The notes: generated by a model from the sequence alone, not told the origin. Positions 1 to 6,820 are shown, counted from the stretch's first letter. The stretch is 18,352 nucleotides of DNA from Chloroflexota bacterium (GCA_003453555.1 DMLA01000104.1:6071-24422); one strand, 5' to 3'. Program-made: numbers and translations.

Positions 1-596
1 GTGAGGTTGATGGCGTTGGAACTCCCCACGATGATGAAGATGGCCGCCGGTATATACCAAAACCCCAGGTCGATGAAGCGGGGGATGGTGGGGATACCTA
101 CCCCCCGAAGCCCTAGGAGGGAGTGGAGGGCCAGGGCGGCTATGGTAGCGATGATCACCTGCCAGGCGAACTTGAGTCGGGCGATGAAGCCTTTCTTTCC
201 TATCTTGGAGGGGTCTTGACCGGTGGCTATGGCTTCCCTCCGACTGACGATGGCTCTCATATCGTCCAAACCTCCCAGAACTCCATAGCTCACCAAGGTG
301 CATAGCGGGAGGAGGATGGACCTGCCGATCAACTTCTCCAAGCCGCTCAGGAGTTCCGGGGCCAGAGAAAGGAGCGCTCGATCGACAAGAAGCAGGGTCA
401 AAGTGATGGTTACTACGGGACCGATGATCATGATCCCCCCCATGGTGGGGGTTCCGGTCTTAACTTTGTGGGAACGGGGGCCATCGATACGGATCTGCTC
501 ACCTATGCCGTGGCCACGAAGATATTTGATCAACGGGCCTCCCCAGAGGATGGCGAAGAGGAAGGTGAGAGAGCCTACAGCCAGAGAAGGGGCCAT
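1..596 (-). CDS. mraY: Phospho-N-acetylmuramoyl-pentapeptide transferase MraY, N-terminal 198 residues (cut by window edge)
   Basis: MraY is the membrane enzyme that transfers phospho-MurNAc-pentapeptide from UDP to undecaprenyl phosphate, making lipid I for peptidoglycan. Translating the minus strand from the ATG at 596-594 gives an open frame to the window edge. It has a first membrane helix (about 4-20), the family signature KTGTPTMGG (46-54), a hydrophobic helix (55-71), the aspartate pair D111-D112 in GGLDDMRA (magnesium and catalytic site), and SSNAINL where the window ends, just before the expected TDGLDGL motif. The ATG overlaps the murF TGA stop (ATGA), and GGAGG lies 6 nt upstream, so translation is coupled. 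The rest of the gene lies before position 1. Identification is secure; only the C-terminal half is unseen. Confidence 0.95.
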   Translation of the reverse strand, partial: MAPSLAVGSLTFLFAILWGGPLIKYLRGHGIGEQIRIDGPRSHKVKTGTPTMGGIMIIGPVVTITLTLLLVDRALLSLAPELLSGLEKLIGRSILLPLCTLVSYGVLGGLDDMRAIVSRREAIATGQDPSKIGKKGFIARLKFAWQVIIATIAALALHSLLGLRGVGIPTIPRFIDLGFWYIPAAIFIIVGSSNAINL

Positions 597-1987
597 CACT
601 TTCCTCCCAACTTAGCCACTATCTCTTCCATCTTCATCCCTCGGGAGCCTTTGATGAGGACGAGGTCGCCGGAAGCGATGAGACGCCGCAAGACCTCCGC
701 CGCCTCTTGGTTGCTCTCCACGGCGAAGAGATCATCTTCATCCATGCCCAGGGCCTGGGCTTCTTCGGCGATGATGCGGCCTCTGGGCCCCACGGTTACC
801 AGTTTATCCACCGTCTCGGCGGCGCGCCTTCCCACCAGCCGATGCCCCCTCTCTTCGTAACTCCCTAATTCCAGCATATCCCCCAGAACGGCGATCTTCC
901 TCCCCTCTAGGTCGGAGAGGAGGTTTAGGGCAGCCAGGGTGGAGGCGGGACTGGCGTTGTAGGTATCGTCTATGATGGTCGAACCCTTGATCCCCGGGAC
1001 AGCGATGAGACGGAGTTGGGCGGCGATATCTTGGAGCCCAGCGACGATCTGGCCCCAGGGTTCCCCCTCTACTAGGCCCACCGCTGTCGCAGCCAGAGCG
1101 GCATGGACGCTATGCCGGCCCAGAAGGGGGATCCTCACATGGAGGGTTTCCTCACCATGATGGAGGCGGAAGTGCACCCCTTGCAACCCTCGACTCTCGA
1201 TGTCGGAGGCCCAAAGATCACAATCAGGGCTCAAGCCGTAGAAGAAGACCTTAGCCCCCGTTTTTTGGGCCATGGCTTTGACCCGGGGGTCATCGCCGTT
1301 GAGGATCGCTACTCCGTTCGAGGGGAGAGCCTCCACCAGTTCGGCCTTGGCCTGAGCGATACGGGCTAAGGTCTTAAGCCTTTCTAGATGGGAGTGGCTC
1401 ACGTTGGTGATCACCCCCACCTGAGGCTGGGAGATCTCGGCTAGTCTGGCTATCTCCCCCAGGTCATACATCCCCATCTCCAAGACCACCTTCTGGTAAC
1501 TCTCGTCTAGGTTGAGGAGGGTGAGGGGCAGGCCGATCTCGTTGTTGTAATTGGCTTCGCTTTTCAAAGTAGGGAAGGCTTTCCTCAAGACCGACCAGAT
1601 CGTTTCTTTGGTAGTGGTCTTGCCCGTGCTGCCGGTCACCCCTATCACTCGAAGGTCGAACCTCCGCCGCCAGTAGGCGGCCAGATCCTGGAGGGCGCGC
1701 AGGCTGTCTTCCACCAGGATGCAGAAAGGCTCCGGCGAGGAGGGGAGGGAAGAGGGGTCTTGGGCAACCGGGTAGCCCTCTATCTCCCTTTCCACTAGAG
1801 CCGCCAGCGCCCCTCGTTCGAAGGCGTCCTTCACGTGGTCATGACCGTCTCCCTCTTCTCCTCGCAAGGCCACGAAGAGGCTACCCTCCTCTGCTAGACG
1901 GGAATCGACGACACCGTTCTTGAAAGCCAAGGAATGCTCTAGTTTTTCTCCGGTTATCGCTTCCCAAAGATCGCCCAAGGTAAACAT
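596..1987 (-). CDS. murF: UDP-N-acetylmuramoyl-tripeptide--D-alanyl-D-alanine ligase MurF
   Basis: MurF is the cytoplasmic ATP-dependent ligase that adds D-Ala-D-Ala to the UDP-MurNAc-tripeptide, the last soluble step before MraY. The 463-residue length is normal. Visible motifs are the Mur-ligase P-loop GVTGSTGKTTTKE (116-128), NYNNEIGLPLTLL (146-158), DDTYNASPAS (340-349, C-terminal domain), AVLGDMLELG (366-375) and KGSRGMKMEEIV (446-457). The N-terminal domain (1-110) carries VVDSR and LFVALRGEEGDGHDHV, typical of UDP-substrate binding in MurF. The start ATG at 1987 follows the PBP stop by 30 nt, with a weak GAGG about 12 nt upstream. It overlaps mraY by ATGA. murE, usually directly upstream, is missing here. 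MurF is preferred over MurE because of the YNASP and GDMLELG motifs. Confidence 0.96.
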   Translation of the reverse strand: MFTLGDLWEAITGEKLEHSLAFKNGVVDSRLAEEGSLFVALRGEEGDGHDHVKDAFERGALAALVEREIEGYPVAQDPSSLPSSPEPFCILVEDSLRALQDLAAYWRRRFDLRVIGVTGSTGKTTTKETIWSVLRKAFPTLKSEANYNNEIGLPLTLLNLDESYQKVVLEMGMYDLGEIARLAEISQPQVGVITNVSHSHLERLKTLARIAQAKAELVEALPSNGVAILNGDDPRVKAMAQKTGAKVFFYGLSPDCDLWASDIESRGLQGVHFRLHHGEETLHVRIPLLGRHSVHAALAATAVGLVEGEPWGQIVAGLQDIAAQLRLIAVPGIKGSTIIDDTYNASPASTLAALNLLSDLEGRKIAVLGDMLELGSYEERGHRLVGRRAAETVDKLVTVGPRGRIIAEEAQALGMDEDDLFAVESNQEAAEVLRRLIASGDLVLIKGSRGMKMEEIVAKLGGK

Positions 1988-2017
1988 TCTTCTCTATCGC
2001 CTCTATTCCCCTATGAT

Positions 2018-3727
2018 CTACTCTTTCGCTAGTCGCACCTCATCAGGTGGGATGCCCAGATAGTCGAATAGTTGTTGGGCCAGGCTCTTGAAGACGGGGG
2101 CGGCGACCACAGCCCCCCAAGGCGCGGCCCAAGGTTTATCTATCTTCACCAAGATGATGAAACGGGGGTCGTCGGCTGGGGCCCAGCCCACTATGGAAGC
2201 GATGGTCCAGGTGGGGTCATAGCCGCCGGGTATGGGGATCTGGGCTGTGCCCGTTTTGGCGGCGATGGAATAGCCTTCCACATAGGCTAACTCTGCCACC
2301 CCCTTCTTTACCCCCTCTACTAATATCTGGGTGAGTTGTCTGGCTGTCTCTGGGGAGATCACCCGGCGCCGCACCACAGGCTCTATCTCTACTACGCCAT
2401 CCTCTCTTACGATCCGTTGCACGATATAGGGTTTCATCAAGAGTCCCCCGTTGGCGATAGCGGCCATAGCGTTTATCATCTGCAGGGGAGTGACGCTAAT
2501 CCCCTGGCCGAAAGAGTTGGTCCCTAGGTCGGACTCATGCCATTGAGCGTCCCCGGGGGTCTTGACGATGCCCGATACCTCGCCTGCCAGATCGATACCG
2601 GTAGGCTCACCGAAACCAAACCTTCGCACATAGCGGTAGAATTTCTCGGCTCCGATCTTGGTGCTCATCGTGGCCGCTCCCACGTTGAGGGAGTATTTCA
2701 AAAGTTCAGATACCGTGGTTTCACCCCGCGCCCCCCAGTCCCAGTTGGCTATCACTTGCCCCCCCACCAGGATAGAACCGGTGTCGTTATATGTGGTCTC
2801 CGGCGTCACCTCACCGGTATCTAGAGCCGCACCGATGGTTACCGGCTTAAAGACCGAGCCTGGCTCATGGACCTCGCTTATGGCGGGGTTGACGAAAAAT
2901 TCCTCCGAGGCTTCATAGAAACGGTTGGGATCGTAGCGGGGGTAGCTAGCCATAGCCAGGATAGCCCCGGTCCAGGGGTCCATGACGATGATGGTGCCTC
3001 CCTGAGCGCCGTATTCCTCGATAGCCTTCTCTAAATTCTCCTCTACCAGGCCTTGAATGGTACGATCCAAAGTGAGAACCAGGGTGGGGCCCTCCTGGGC
3101 GGGAATGTAACCGCCGTAACCGGCGATCATCTGCAAGCCAGAGGGGTCTCTCTCTCCCCCTCTCGACCCCGGCTCACCCTGCAGGATGTCGTCGTAATAC
3201 TCCTCTAGGCCGTAGAAACCGTCGCCCTCAGCCCCCACGAAACCCAAAAGGTGACAGGCTAATTCCTTCTCAGGGTAGATTCGCTGAGGCAGAGGGATGG
3301 CTCCCACGCCAGGGAGACCCTGGGAGGCTATCTTCTCCCCCACATTCAGCGGTATCCCTTTGGCCAATGTCACGCTCCGATCGTTTCGCTCAAGAAGCAC
3401 CCAGAGGGTCTCGGGTGGCCTCTCGAGAAGAGGAGCGAGTTGCTCCGCTGTCCAACGAGGGTTGGACACGTCTCTGGGGGTGGCGAAGATCTCGTACTGG
3501 AAGATATCGGTGGCCAGAAGCGAACCCCTCCGATCCAAAATCGCCCCTCGTTGTGGAGGGATGACCCTGGTTTGATAGTGTTCCAGTTTGGCCAACTCCA
3601 AGAGTTCTTGACGACGCACCACTTGCCAGTAGGTGATGCGCCCCACGAGGATGAGGGAGAAGGCGAAGAAGACGGCTACAAGGACAACTAATCGCCTGTG
3701 AGATCGCTGGCGTGACTCCGAGGTCAT
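2018..3727 (-). CDS. ftsI: Class B penicillin-binding protein, septal transpeptidase FtsI/PBP2-like
   Basis: This is a peptidoglycan D,D-transpeptidase anchored in the membrane and acting outside it, expected to work with FtsW in septal wall synthesis. It is 569 residues long. A basic N tail is followed by one membrane helix (about 12-29), a PBP-dimerisation domain starting with PPQRGAILDRRGSLLA (57-72), and a transpeptidase domain from about 215 with all three active-site motifs: SVFK (S291, K294), SLN (346-348) and KTG (491-493). SFGQGISVTPLQM (405-417) is also typical. No PASTA domain follows. The ATG overlaps the TGA of the ftsL-like gene (ATGA), with GGAG 8 nt upstream. Position between ftsL and murF supports FtsI rather than the elongation PBP2, but paralogues cannot be ruled out without the rest of the genome. 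Confidence 0.93.
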   Translation of the reverse strand: MTSESRQRSHRRLVVLVAVFFAFSLILVGRITYWQVVRRQELLELAKLEHYQTRVIPPQRGAILDRRGSLLATDIFQYEIFATPRDVSNPRWTAEQLAPLLERPPETLWVLLERNDRSVTLAKGIPLNVGEKIASQGLPGVGAIPLPQRIYPEKELACHLLGFVGAEGDGFYGLEEYYDDILQGEPGSRGGERDPSGLQMIAGYGGYIPAQEGPTLVLTLDRTIQGLVEENLEKAIEEYGAQGGTIIVMDPWTGAILAMASYPRYDPNRFYEASEEFFVNPAISEVHEPGSVFKPVTIGAALDTGEVTPETTYNDTGSILVGGQVIANWDWGARGETTVSELLKYSLNVGAATMSTKIGAEKFYRYVRRFGFGEPTGIDLAGEVSGIVKTPGDAQWHESDLGTNSFGQGISVTPLQMINAMAAIANGGLLMKPYIVQRIVREDGVVEIEPVVRRRVISPETARQLTQILVEGVKKGVAELAYVEGYSIAAKTGTAQIPIPGGYDPTWTIASIVGWAPADDPRFIILVKIDKPWAAPWGAVVAAPVFKSLAQQLFDYLGIPPDEVRLAKE

Positions 3728-4245
3728 CTCTTTATCTCCACTTTATTTTCGTTCCCTATAGCGAGATCGCTCGCCTCTGTGGTTCCTTCGCTCTTCGCTT
3801 CTCCGAAGAGAAGAACCTGAAGAAAGGAGAGAACTCTCCTCCAAAGGTCATCCCCCGTCGGTGATAGGAGATCGTCTTCCTTGATGGGGGCGGAAGAGAT
3901 CTCGCTTTCTCTTTCTATATATAGATATTCCACCTTTTGAGGTGGCCCCAAACCTAGAAGGCGGGCTCTCTCACGGATGCGAGAGAGGTTTTCCAATTCT
4001 GCTATCCGGTAGCGGATCTCCGCACTCTCCCGCCGCAGGTGCTCCCGCTCAGAAGCCAACCGCTGGAGCCGCAGGGCGGTAGTCGTAGCCTCGCTGGCTT
4101 GCGTGAGGTAGAACCAACCTATTAGGCTAGCCAGGATGAAGAGAACCGCTAGCAAGCCGATGGTCTTCCCTTTAAGTTGAAACCGCTTTCTCTCTTGCCT
4201 AGGGTGCGTCTGGGCGATATAGGAGATAGGCCTATTAATCGACAC
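3724..4245 (-). CDS. ftsL: FtsL/DivIC-like division protein (single membrane helix plus coiled coil)
   Basis: This bitopic protein is expected to act as the FtsL component of the FtsQLB (DivIB-FtsL-DivIC) divisome subcomplex. From the GTG at 4245 it has 173 residues: a basic cytoplasmic tail, one membrane helix (about 26-50, LLAVLFILASLIGWFYL), a heptad-rich coiled coil (about 51-97), then IRERARLLGLGPPQKVEYLYI, which matches the conserved end of FtsL/DivIC proteins. A roughly 60-residue C-terminal extension includes an amphipathic stretch LWRRVLSFLQVLLFG; usual FtsL is nearer 100-120 residues. The same frame is open further up to a GTG at 4365, but that start would overlap rsmH by 131 nt, so the GTG overlapping the rsmH stop by 11 nt is preferred. 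No good Shine-Dalgarno is visible, suggesting coupling. Sequence identity in this family is low, so the call rests on architecture and position. Confidence 0.75.
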   Translation of the reverse strand: MSINRPISYIAQTHPRQERKRFQLKGKTIGLLAVLFILASLIGWFYLTQASEATTTALRLQRLASEREHLRRESAEIRYRIAELENLSRIRERARLLGLGPPQKVEYLYIERESEISSAPIKEDDLLSPTGDDLWRRVLSFLQVLLFGEAKSEGTTEASDLAIGNENKVEIKR

Positions 4246-5185
4246 TTTGAAGTCGGGCCGCGATTCTAAGCCTAGCGCTCCGGCTGTGAGGGTTCCTTTC
4301 GACCTCCCCTGGGGTGGGTCGGATAGGTTTCTTGGTGATGACCTGGAGGCTTCGGCGATGACCACATCTGCAGACCGGGACCTCCGGAGGGCAGAGACAG
4401 TCCCTGGATTCCCGCCGCATGAACTCTTTGACGATTCGATCCTCTAAAGAGTGAAAGGAGATGACCGCCAGCCGTCCCCCAGGGGCCAATATCTCCACCG
4501 CCTGGGGTAGGGCCTCTTCCAGGGCGGTCAATTCATCATTGACAGCGATGCGCAGGGCTAGAAAAGCCTTGGTAGCGGGGTGGAGTTTGCGGCGTCGCCC
4601 CACCACCTGCGCCACTATGCCAGCCAGTTCTCGAGTGCTTTCGAGGGGCCGATGGAGCGTTATGGCTCGAGCGATCGATTTCGCTTTTTGCTCCTGGCCG
4701 TACCGCTTAAGGAGAGTAGCCAACTCCTCCTGGGGTAGCCTGTTCACCAGATCTCCGGCCGTCAACTTTTGCCTGGGGGAGAAGCGCATATCCAAAGGGC
4801 CATCCCGGAGGAAAGAGAACCCCCGCTCTGGTCGATCCAGTTGTAGGAAAGATAGGCCTAAATCGAGCAGGATCCCGTCCACCGGGTGAAAAAGATGCTC
4901 CCTTGCCACTCTTTTCAGATCCCGGAAATCGGCCTCCACAAGTAGAGCCCTTTCTCCAAAGGGGGCCAGAGTCCCTTGGGCTACCTTTAACGCCTCGGGA
5001 TCGAGGTCGATGCCCAGAAGTAGGCCCTTGGGGGCGGATCGAGAGAGGATACCAGAAGCATGTCCTCCAGCCCCTACTGTACAATCAATATACCGTCCGC
5101 CGGACTTCACTTGGAGTCCGGATAGGACCTCTTGGTAGAGGACGGGAAAGTGTTGGCTAGATGCCCAGGTCGGCCAGTTGCTCAG
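4235..5185 (-). CDS. rsmH: 16S rRNA (cytosine(1402)-N(4))-methyltransferase RsmH, probable CTG start
   Basis: RsmH (MraW) N4-methylates C1402 of 16S rRNA using SAM. From the GTG at 5110 the protein has 291 residues with the SAM loop YIDCTVGAGGHA, LLGIDLDPEAL, the signature DLGLSFLQLDRPERGFSF followed by DGPLDMRF, HPATKAFLALRIAVNDEL, a CLCPP...CRCG cysteine cluster, ISFHSLEDRIVKEF, and a C terminus KPIRPTPGEVERNPHSRSAR. However, the conserved family N terminus QHFPVLYQEVLSGLQV is encoded in the same frame upstream of that GTG. Up to the nearest upstream in-frame stop (a TGA inside mraZ) there is no ATG, GTG or TTG. The only near-standard codon is a CTG at 5185-5183, preceded by an AGAGGGAG stretch. 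That start gives 316 residues, the family's usual length, and overlaps mraZ by 29 nt. Function is certain; the start is inferred. Confidence 0.93.
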   Translation of the reverse strand: MSNWPTWASSQHFPVLYQEVLSGLQVKSGGRYIDCTVGAGGHASGILSRSAPKGLLLGIDLDPEALKVAQGTLAPFGERALLVEADFRDLKRVAREHLFHPVDGILLDLGLSFLQLDRPERGFSFLRDGPLDMRFSPRQKLTAGDLVNRLPQEELATLLKRYGQEQKAKSIARAITLHRPLESTRELAGIVAQVVGRRRKLHPATKAFLALRIAVNDELTALEEALPQAVEILAPGGRLAVISFHSLEDRIVKEFMRRESRDCLCPPEVPVCRCGHRRSLQVITKKPIRPTPGEVERNPHSRSARLRIAARLQSVD

Positions 5186-5588
5186 CGATGGTGTCTCCCT
5201 CTTCTTCGACCTTCTTCCTCACCTCCTCCCAGCGGATAGGGTTCCAGATCTCGAGACGGGCATATAAGCCGATGACTACGCTCTCGTTGTCGATGCCCGC
5301 ATATTCCCGCAGATATTGAGGTAGAAGGATGCGTCCCTGTCTGTCCAGTTCGCAATGGATAGCCCCAGAGTAGATGAGGCGGGTAAAGGTCCGGGCATCC
5401 CTCTGGGTGATAGGGAGGCCGTTGATCCTTCGGGCCAATTTGTCCCACTCGGGGAGGGGGTAGACGAGGAGGCAGCGATCTAGGCCCCGAGTGACCACCA
5501 TCCCCAGGGCCAACTCGGCGCGAAATTTGGCGGGGATGGTGAGCCGCCCCTTACTATCTATGGTATGGGAGTATTCGCCTAAGAACAT
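5157..5588 (-). CDS. mraZ: Transcriptional regulator MraZ
   Basis: MraZ is a DNA-binding protein with two SpoVT/AbrB-like domains that usually regulates its own dcw operon by binding direct repeats just upstream. The 143-residue length is typical. The N terminus MFLGEYSHTIDSKGRLTIPAKFR is diagnostic of the first half-domain, and the second copy shows ELDRQGRILLPQYLREYAGI (about 83-102). Between them lies ITQRDARTFTRLIYSGA. The ATG at 5588 is preceded by GGTGGGG about 12 nt away. It is the first gene of the cluster, and its promoter and repeat operator are visible upstream. Its 3' end probably encodes the start of rsmH in another frame. Confidence 0.97.
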   Translation of the reverse strand: MFLGEYSHTIDSKGRLTIPAKFRAELALGMVVTRGLDRCLLVYPLPEWDKLARRINGLPITQRDARTFTRLIYSGAIHCELDRQGRILLPQYLREYAGIDNESVVIGLYARLEIWNPIRWEEVRKKVEEEGDTIAEQLADLGI

Positions 5589-5611
5589 ATGTTCTAAAAT
5601 TCCCCACCCGA

Positions 5612-5626
5612 CCCCTCTTAGAGGGG
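5612..5626. repeat. Short GC-rich palindrome in the mraZ leader
   Basis: CCCCTCTTAGAGGGG is palindromic except for its central base. It lies between the TGG-box array and the mraZ start, about 24 nt upstream of the ATG, so it is inside the predicted mRNA leader. As RNA the stem would have at most 6 bp with a 3-nt loop. It could be a weak hairpin near the ribosome-binding region or a protein site; no function is established. Confidence 0.4.
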
Positions 5627-5643
5627 CATAAAGATCTAGCTTC

Positions 5644-5678
5644 TCCCACTTTTCCCCATTTTATACCAAAAATCCCCA
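5644..5678 (-). promoter_or_regulatory. Probable MraZ operator: four TGG-boxes with 10-bp period
   Basis: Read on the minus strand, TGGGG (5678-5674), TGGTA (5668-5664), TGGGG (5658-5654) and TGGGA (5648-5644) start exactly 10 bp apart, one helical turn. Characterised MraZ proteins bind TGGGN direct repeats separated by 5-nt spacers, which is the same geometry. The first box falls at the predicted transcription start, so binding would block initiation. Three boxes match TGGGN; the second is degenerate. Confidence 0.78.
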
Positions 5679-5680
5679 CC

Positions 5681-5709
5681 ATTATACATCACTTTACCCC
5701 CTCTGACAA
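5681..5709 (-). promoter_or_regulatory. Sigma-70 type promoter of the dcw cluster (upstream of mraZ)
   Basis: On the minus strand, TTGTCA (5709-5704) is followed after exactly 17 bp by a perfect TATAAT (5686-5681). Transcription should start near 5674-5675, giving a leader of about 87 nt before the mraZ ATG. The nearest competing signal is far weaker. This is the only clear promoter for the minus-strand genes down to position 1. Confidence 0.8.
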
Positions 5710-5731
5710 TACCCCTAAGGTGCTATCGGCA

Positions 5732-5770
5732 AAATTTTAAGGTTTTGGAGGAAATTTTAAGGTTTAGGAA
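5732..5770. repeat. Two tandem 19-bp AT-rich direct repeats with 20-bp period
   Basis: Copy one (5732-5750, AAATTTTAAGGTTTTGGAG) and copy two (5752-5770, AAATTTTAAGGTTTAGGAA) share 17 of 19 bases with a 20-bp period, two helical turns. They lie 23-61 bp upstream of the mraZ -35 box. They could be an UP element or a pair of sites for an activator or repressor. The repeat is seen directly; the role is inference. Confidence 0.6.
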
Positions 5771-5780
5771 GTCATTGTGC

Positions 5781-5995
5781 TGACCTAGAACGGTGAGAGC
5801 AGGGGAGGCACAGCCCTGTCCCACCGCCGGGGCGGCGCAAAAGCGGTGGGGGATCTTTTCCCTTTGCCGGGGAGGAGGGTCAGCGAGAAGCCTAGTTGTA
5901 GATGCTTATCTGTCCCAGACTCGCGAGTCTGTCTTTGCGCCAGAAGGCCACCAGCCCCTGAGGCAGACTTTCGTTAGCAAGCCGGGTTCCGCTTC
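5781..5995. other. Gene-free interval with several inverted repeats, possible structured RNA
   Basis: No convincing protein is encoded between the cbiO stop and the mraZ promoter repeats. Visible structure: an 8-bp stem CCCACCGC/GCGGTGGG (5820-5827 with 5843-5850); a perfect 16-bp palindrome CAGACTCGCGAGTCTG (5916-5931); and a long-range pair GAGAAGC/GCTTCTC (5885-5891 with 5991-5997) that could close a roughly 113-nt domain containing GCTT/AAGC and TCTG/CAGA pairings around the palindrome. A short T-run (TCTTTT) follows the first stem on the plus strand. I compared it by eye with 6S, SRP, RNase P, tmRNA and cobalamin riboswitch signatures and found no convincing match. It may only contain the cbiO operon's transcript end. 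Confidence 0.35.
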
Positions 5996-6820
5996 TCACT
6001 CGTGGGGGTGGATATGGCGCTCGGGGTGGCGATGAGGGTGAGCGTGTTCCAGGCGCGCATGACGATGACGGTGTTCGTGGGTGAGGTTACAGCGGAGGAG
6101 GAGTTCTTGGTCGGAGAGGATCTCTTGGGGGGTGCCTTGGGCGATCAAGCGGTTCTCCTCGCTGAGGACGTAGATCCGGTCGGCGATGAGGTCCACCGCG
6201 TCCAGGTCATGGGTGGCGGTGATGACCGTGTGGCCCACCTCGTTAAGTTGGCAGATGAAATCGAGGAACCAACTCTCGGTGCGGGGGTCGAGGCCAGCCG
6301 TGGGCTCGTCGAGGAGCCAGACCTCCGGATGCAGGGAGAGGATGGAGGCTATGGCTACCTTCTTCTTCTCCCCCTCGCTGAGGCGGTGGGGGGCTCGATC
6401 CCGCAGGCTCTCTATCCTCAAGAGTCGCAATGCCTCTTCCACCCGGCTAACCACCTCTGCTTGGTCTAGGCCTAGTTGAAGGGGGGCGAAGGCTACCTCG
6501 TCCCAGACGGTGGGGGAGAAGAGTTGGACGTCGGGGTCCTGGAAGAGGAGTCCCACCTTTCGCCGGAAGGAGAAGGCGAAGGATTCGTCTTTCAAAGCCT
6601 CCTCGGTCAGGGGGTTGCCGAAGGCTCGCACCTGACCGAGGGCGGGAAAATACAGCCCGGCTAGGATCATAAGCAGGGTACTTTTCCCGGAGCCGTTGGC
6701 TCCCAGCAGGGCTATCTTCTCCCTTGCCGCCACGGCCAGGCTCACGTCGCGCAGAGCGGTGACCCTCCCGTCGTAGGTGAAACTCACCCCTTCCAGTTCG
6801 AAGATCGGTTCTTTTCCCAT
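5996..6820 (-). CDS. cbiO: Energy-coupling factor nickel/cobalt transporter ATPase CbiO/NikO with histidine-rich tail
   Basis: This is the cytoplasmic ATPase that drives the ECF metal importer formed with the CbiQ and CbiM-type subunits encoded upstream. From the ATG at 6820 it has 274 residues: Walker A GANGSGKST (40-48), Q-loop FQDPDVQLF (93-101), ABC signature LSEGEKKK (147-154, a variant of LSGGQ), Walker B VWLLDEPTAGLDP (167-179) and the switch histidine in TATHDLD (H204). The last 27 residues carry 11 histidines (HEHRHRH ... HIHPHE), a likely metal-binding tail that favours nickel. The frame is open up to 6883, but that would overlap cbiQ by 61 nt, and the ABC domain starts right after the ATG at 6820, which sits 2 nt from the cbiQ stop. 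Downstream lies the gene-free interval. Confidence 0.92.
   Translation of the reverse strand: MGKEPIFELEGVSFTYDGRVTALRDVSLAVAAREKIALLGANGSGKSTLLMILAGLYFPALGQVRAFGNPLTEEALKDESFAFSFRRKVGLLFQDPDVQLFSPTVWDEVAFAPLQLGLDQAEVVSRVEEALRLLRIESLRDRAPHRLSEGEKKKVAIASILSLHPEVWLLDEPTAGLDPRTESWFLDFICQLNEVGHTVITATHDLDAVDLIADRIYVLSEENRLIAQGTPQEILSDQELLLRCNLTHEHRHRHARLEHAHPHRHPERHIHPHE

Noticed and set aside
4707..5084. A 125-codon minus-strand frame inside rsmH
   Set aside because: It is an out-of-frame shadow of rsmH, whose own frame carries all the family motifs.
5785..5925. Possible cobalamin riboswitch (a GTCAGCGAGAAGCC segment similar to a B12-box)
   Set aside because: The B12-box match is incomplete, the receptor core is not found, and the orientation is antisense to cbiO with no plus-strand gene downstream.
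5885..5970. Possible 6S RNA (GAGAAGCC and CAGCCCCTGAGG resemble E. coli 6S segments)
   Set aside because: The two segments occur in reversed order relative to 6S RNA, and no single long hairpin with a central bubble can be drawn.
5793..6035. An 80-codon plus-strand open frame in the gap before cbiO
   Set aside because: Its composition is Gly/Arg/Ser-rich without a recognisable domain, it runs into the 3' end of cbiO on the other strand, and it has no Shine-Dalgarno.
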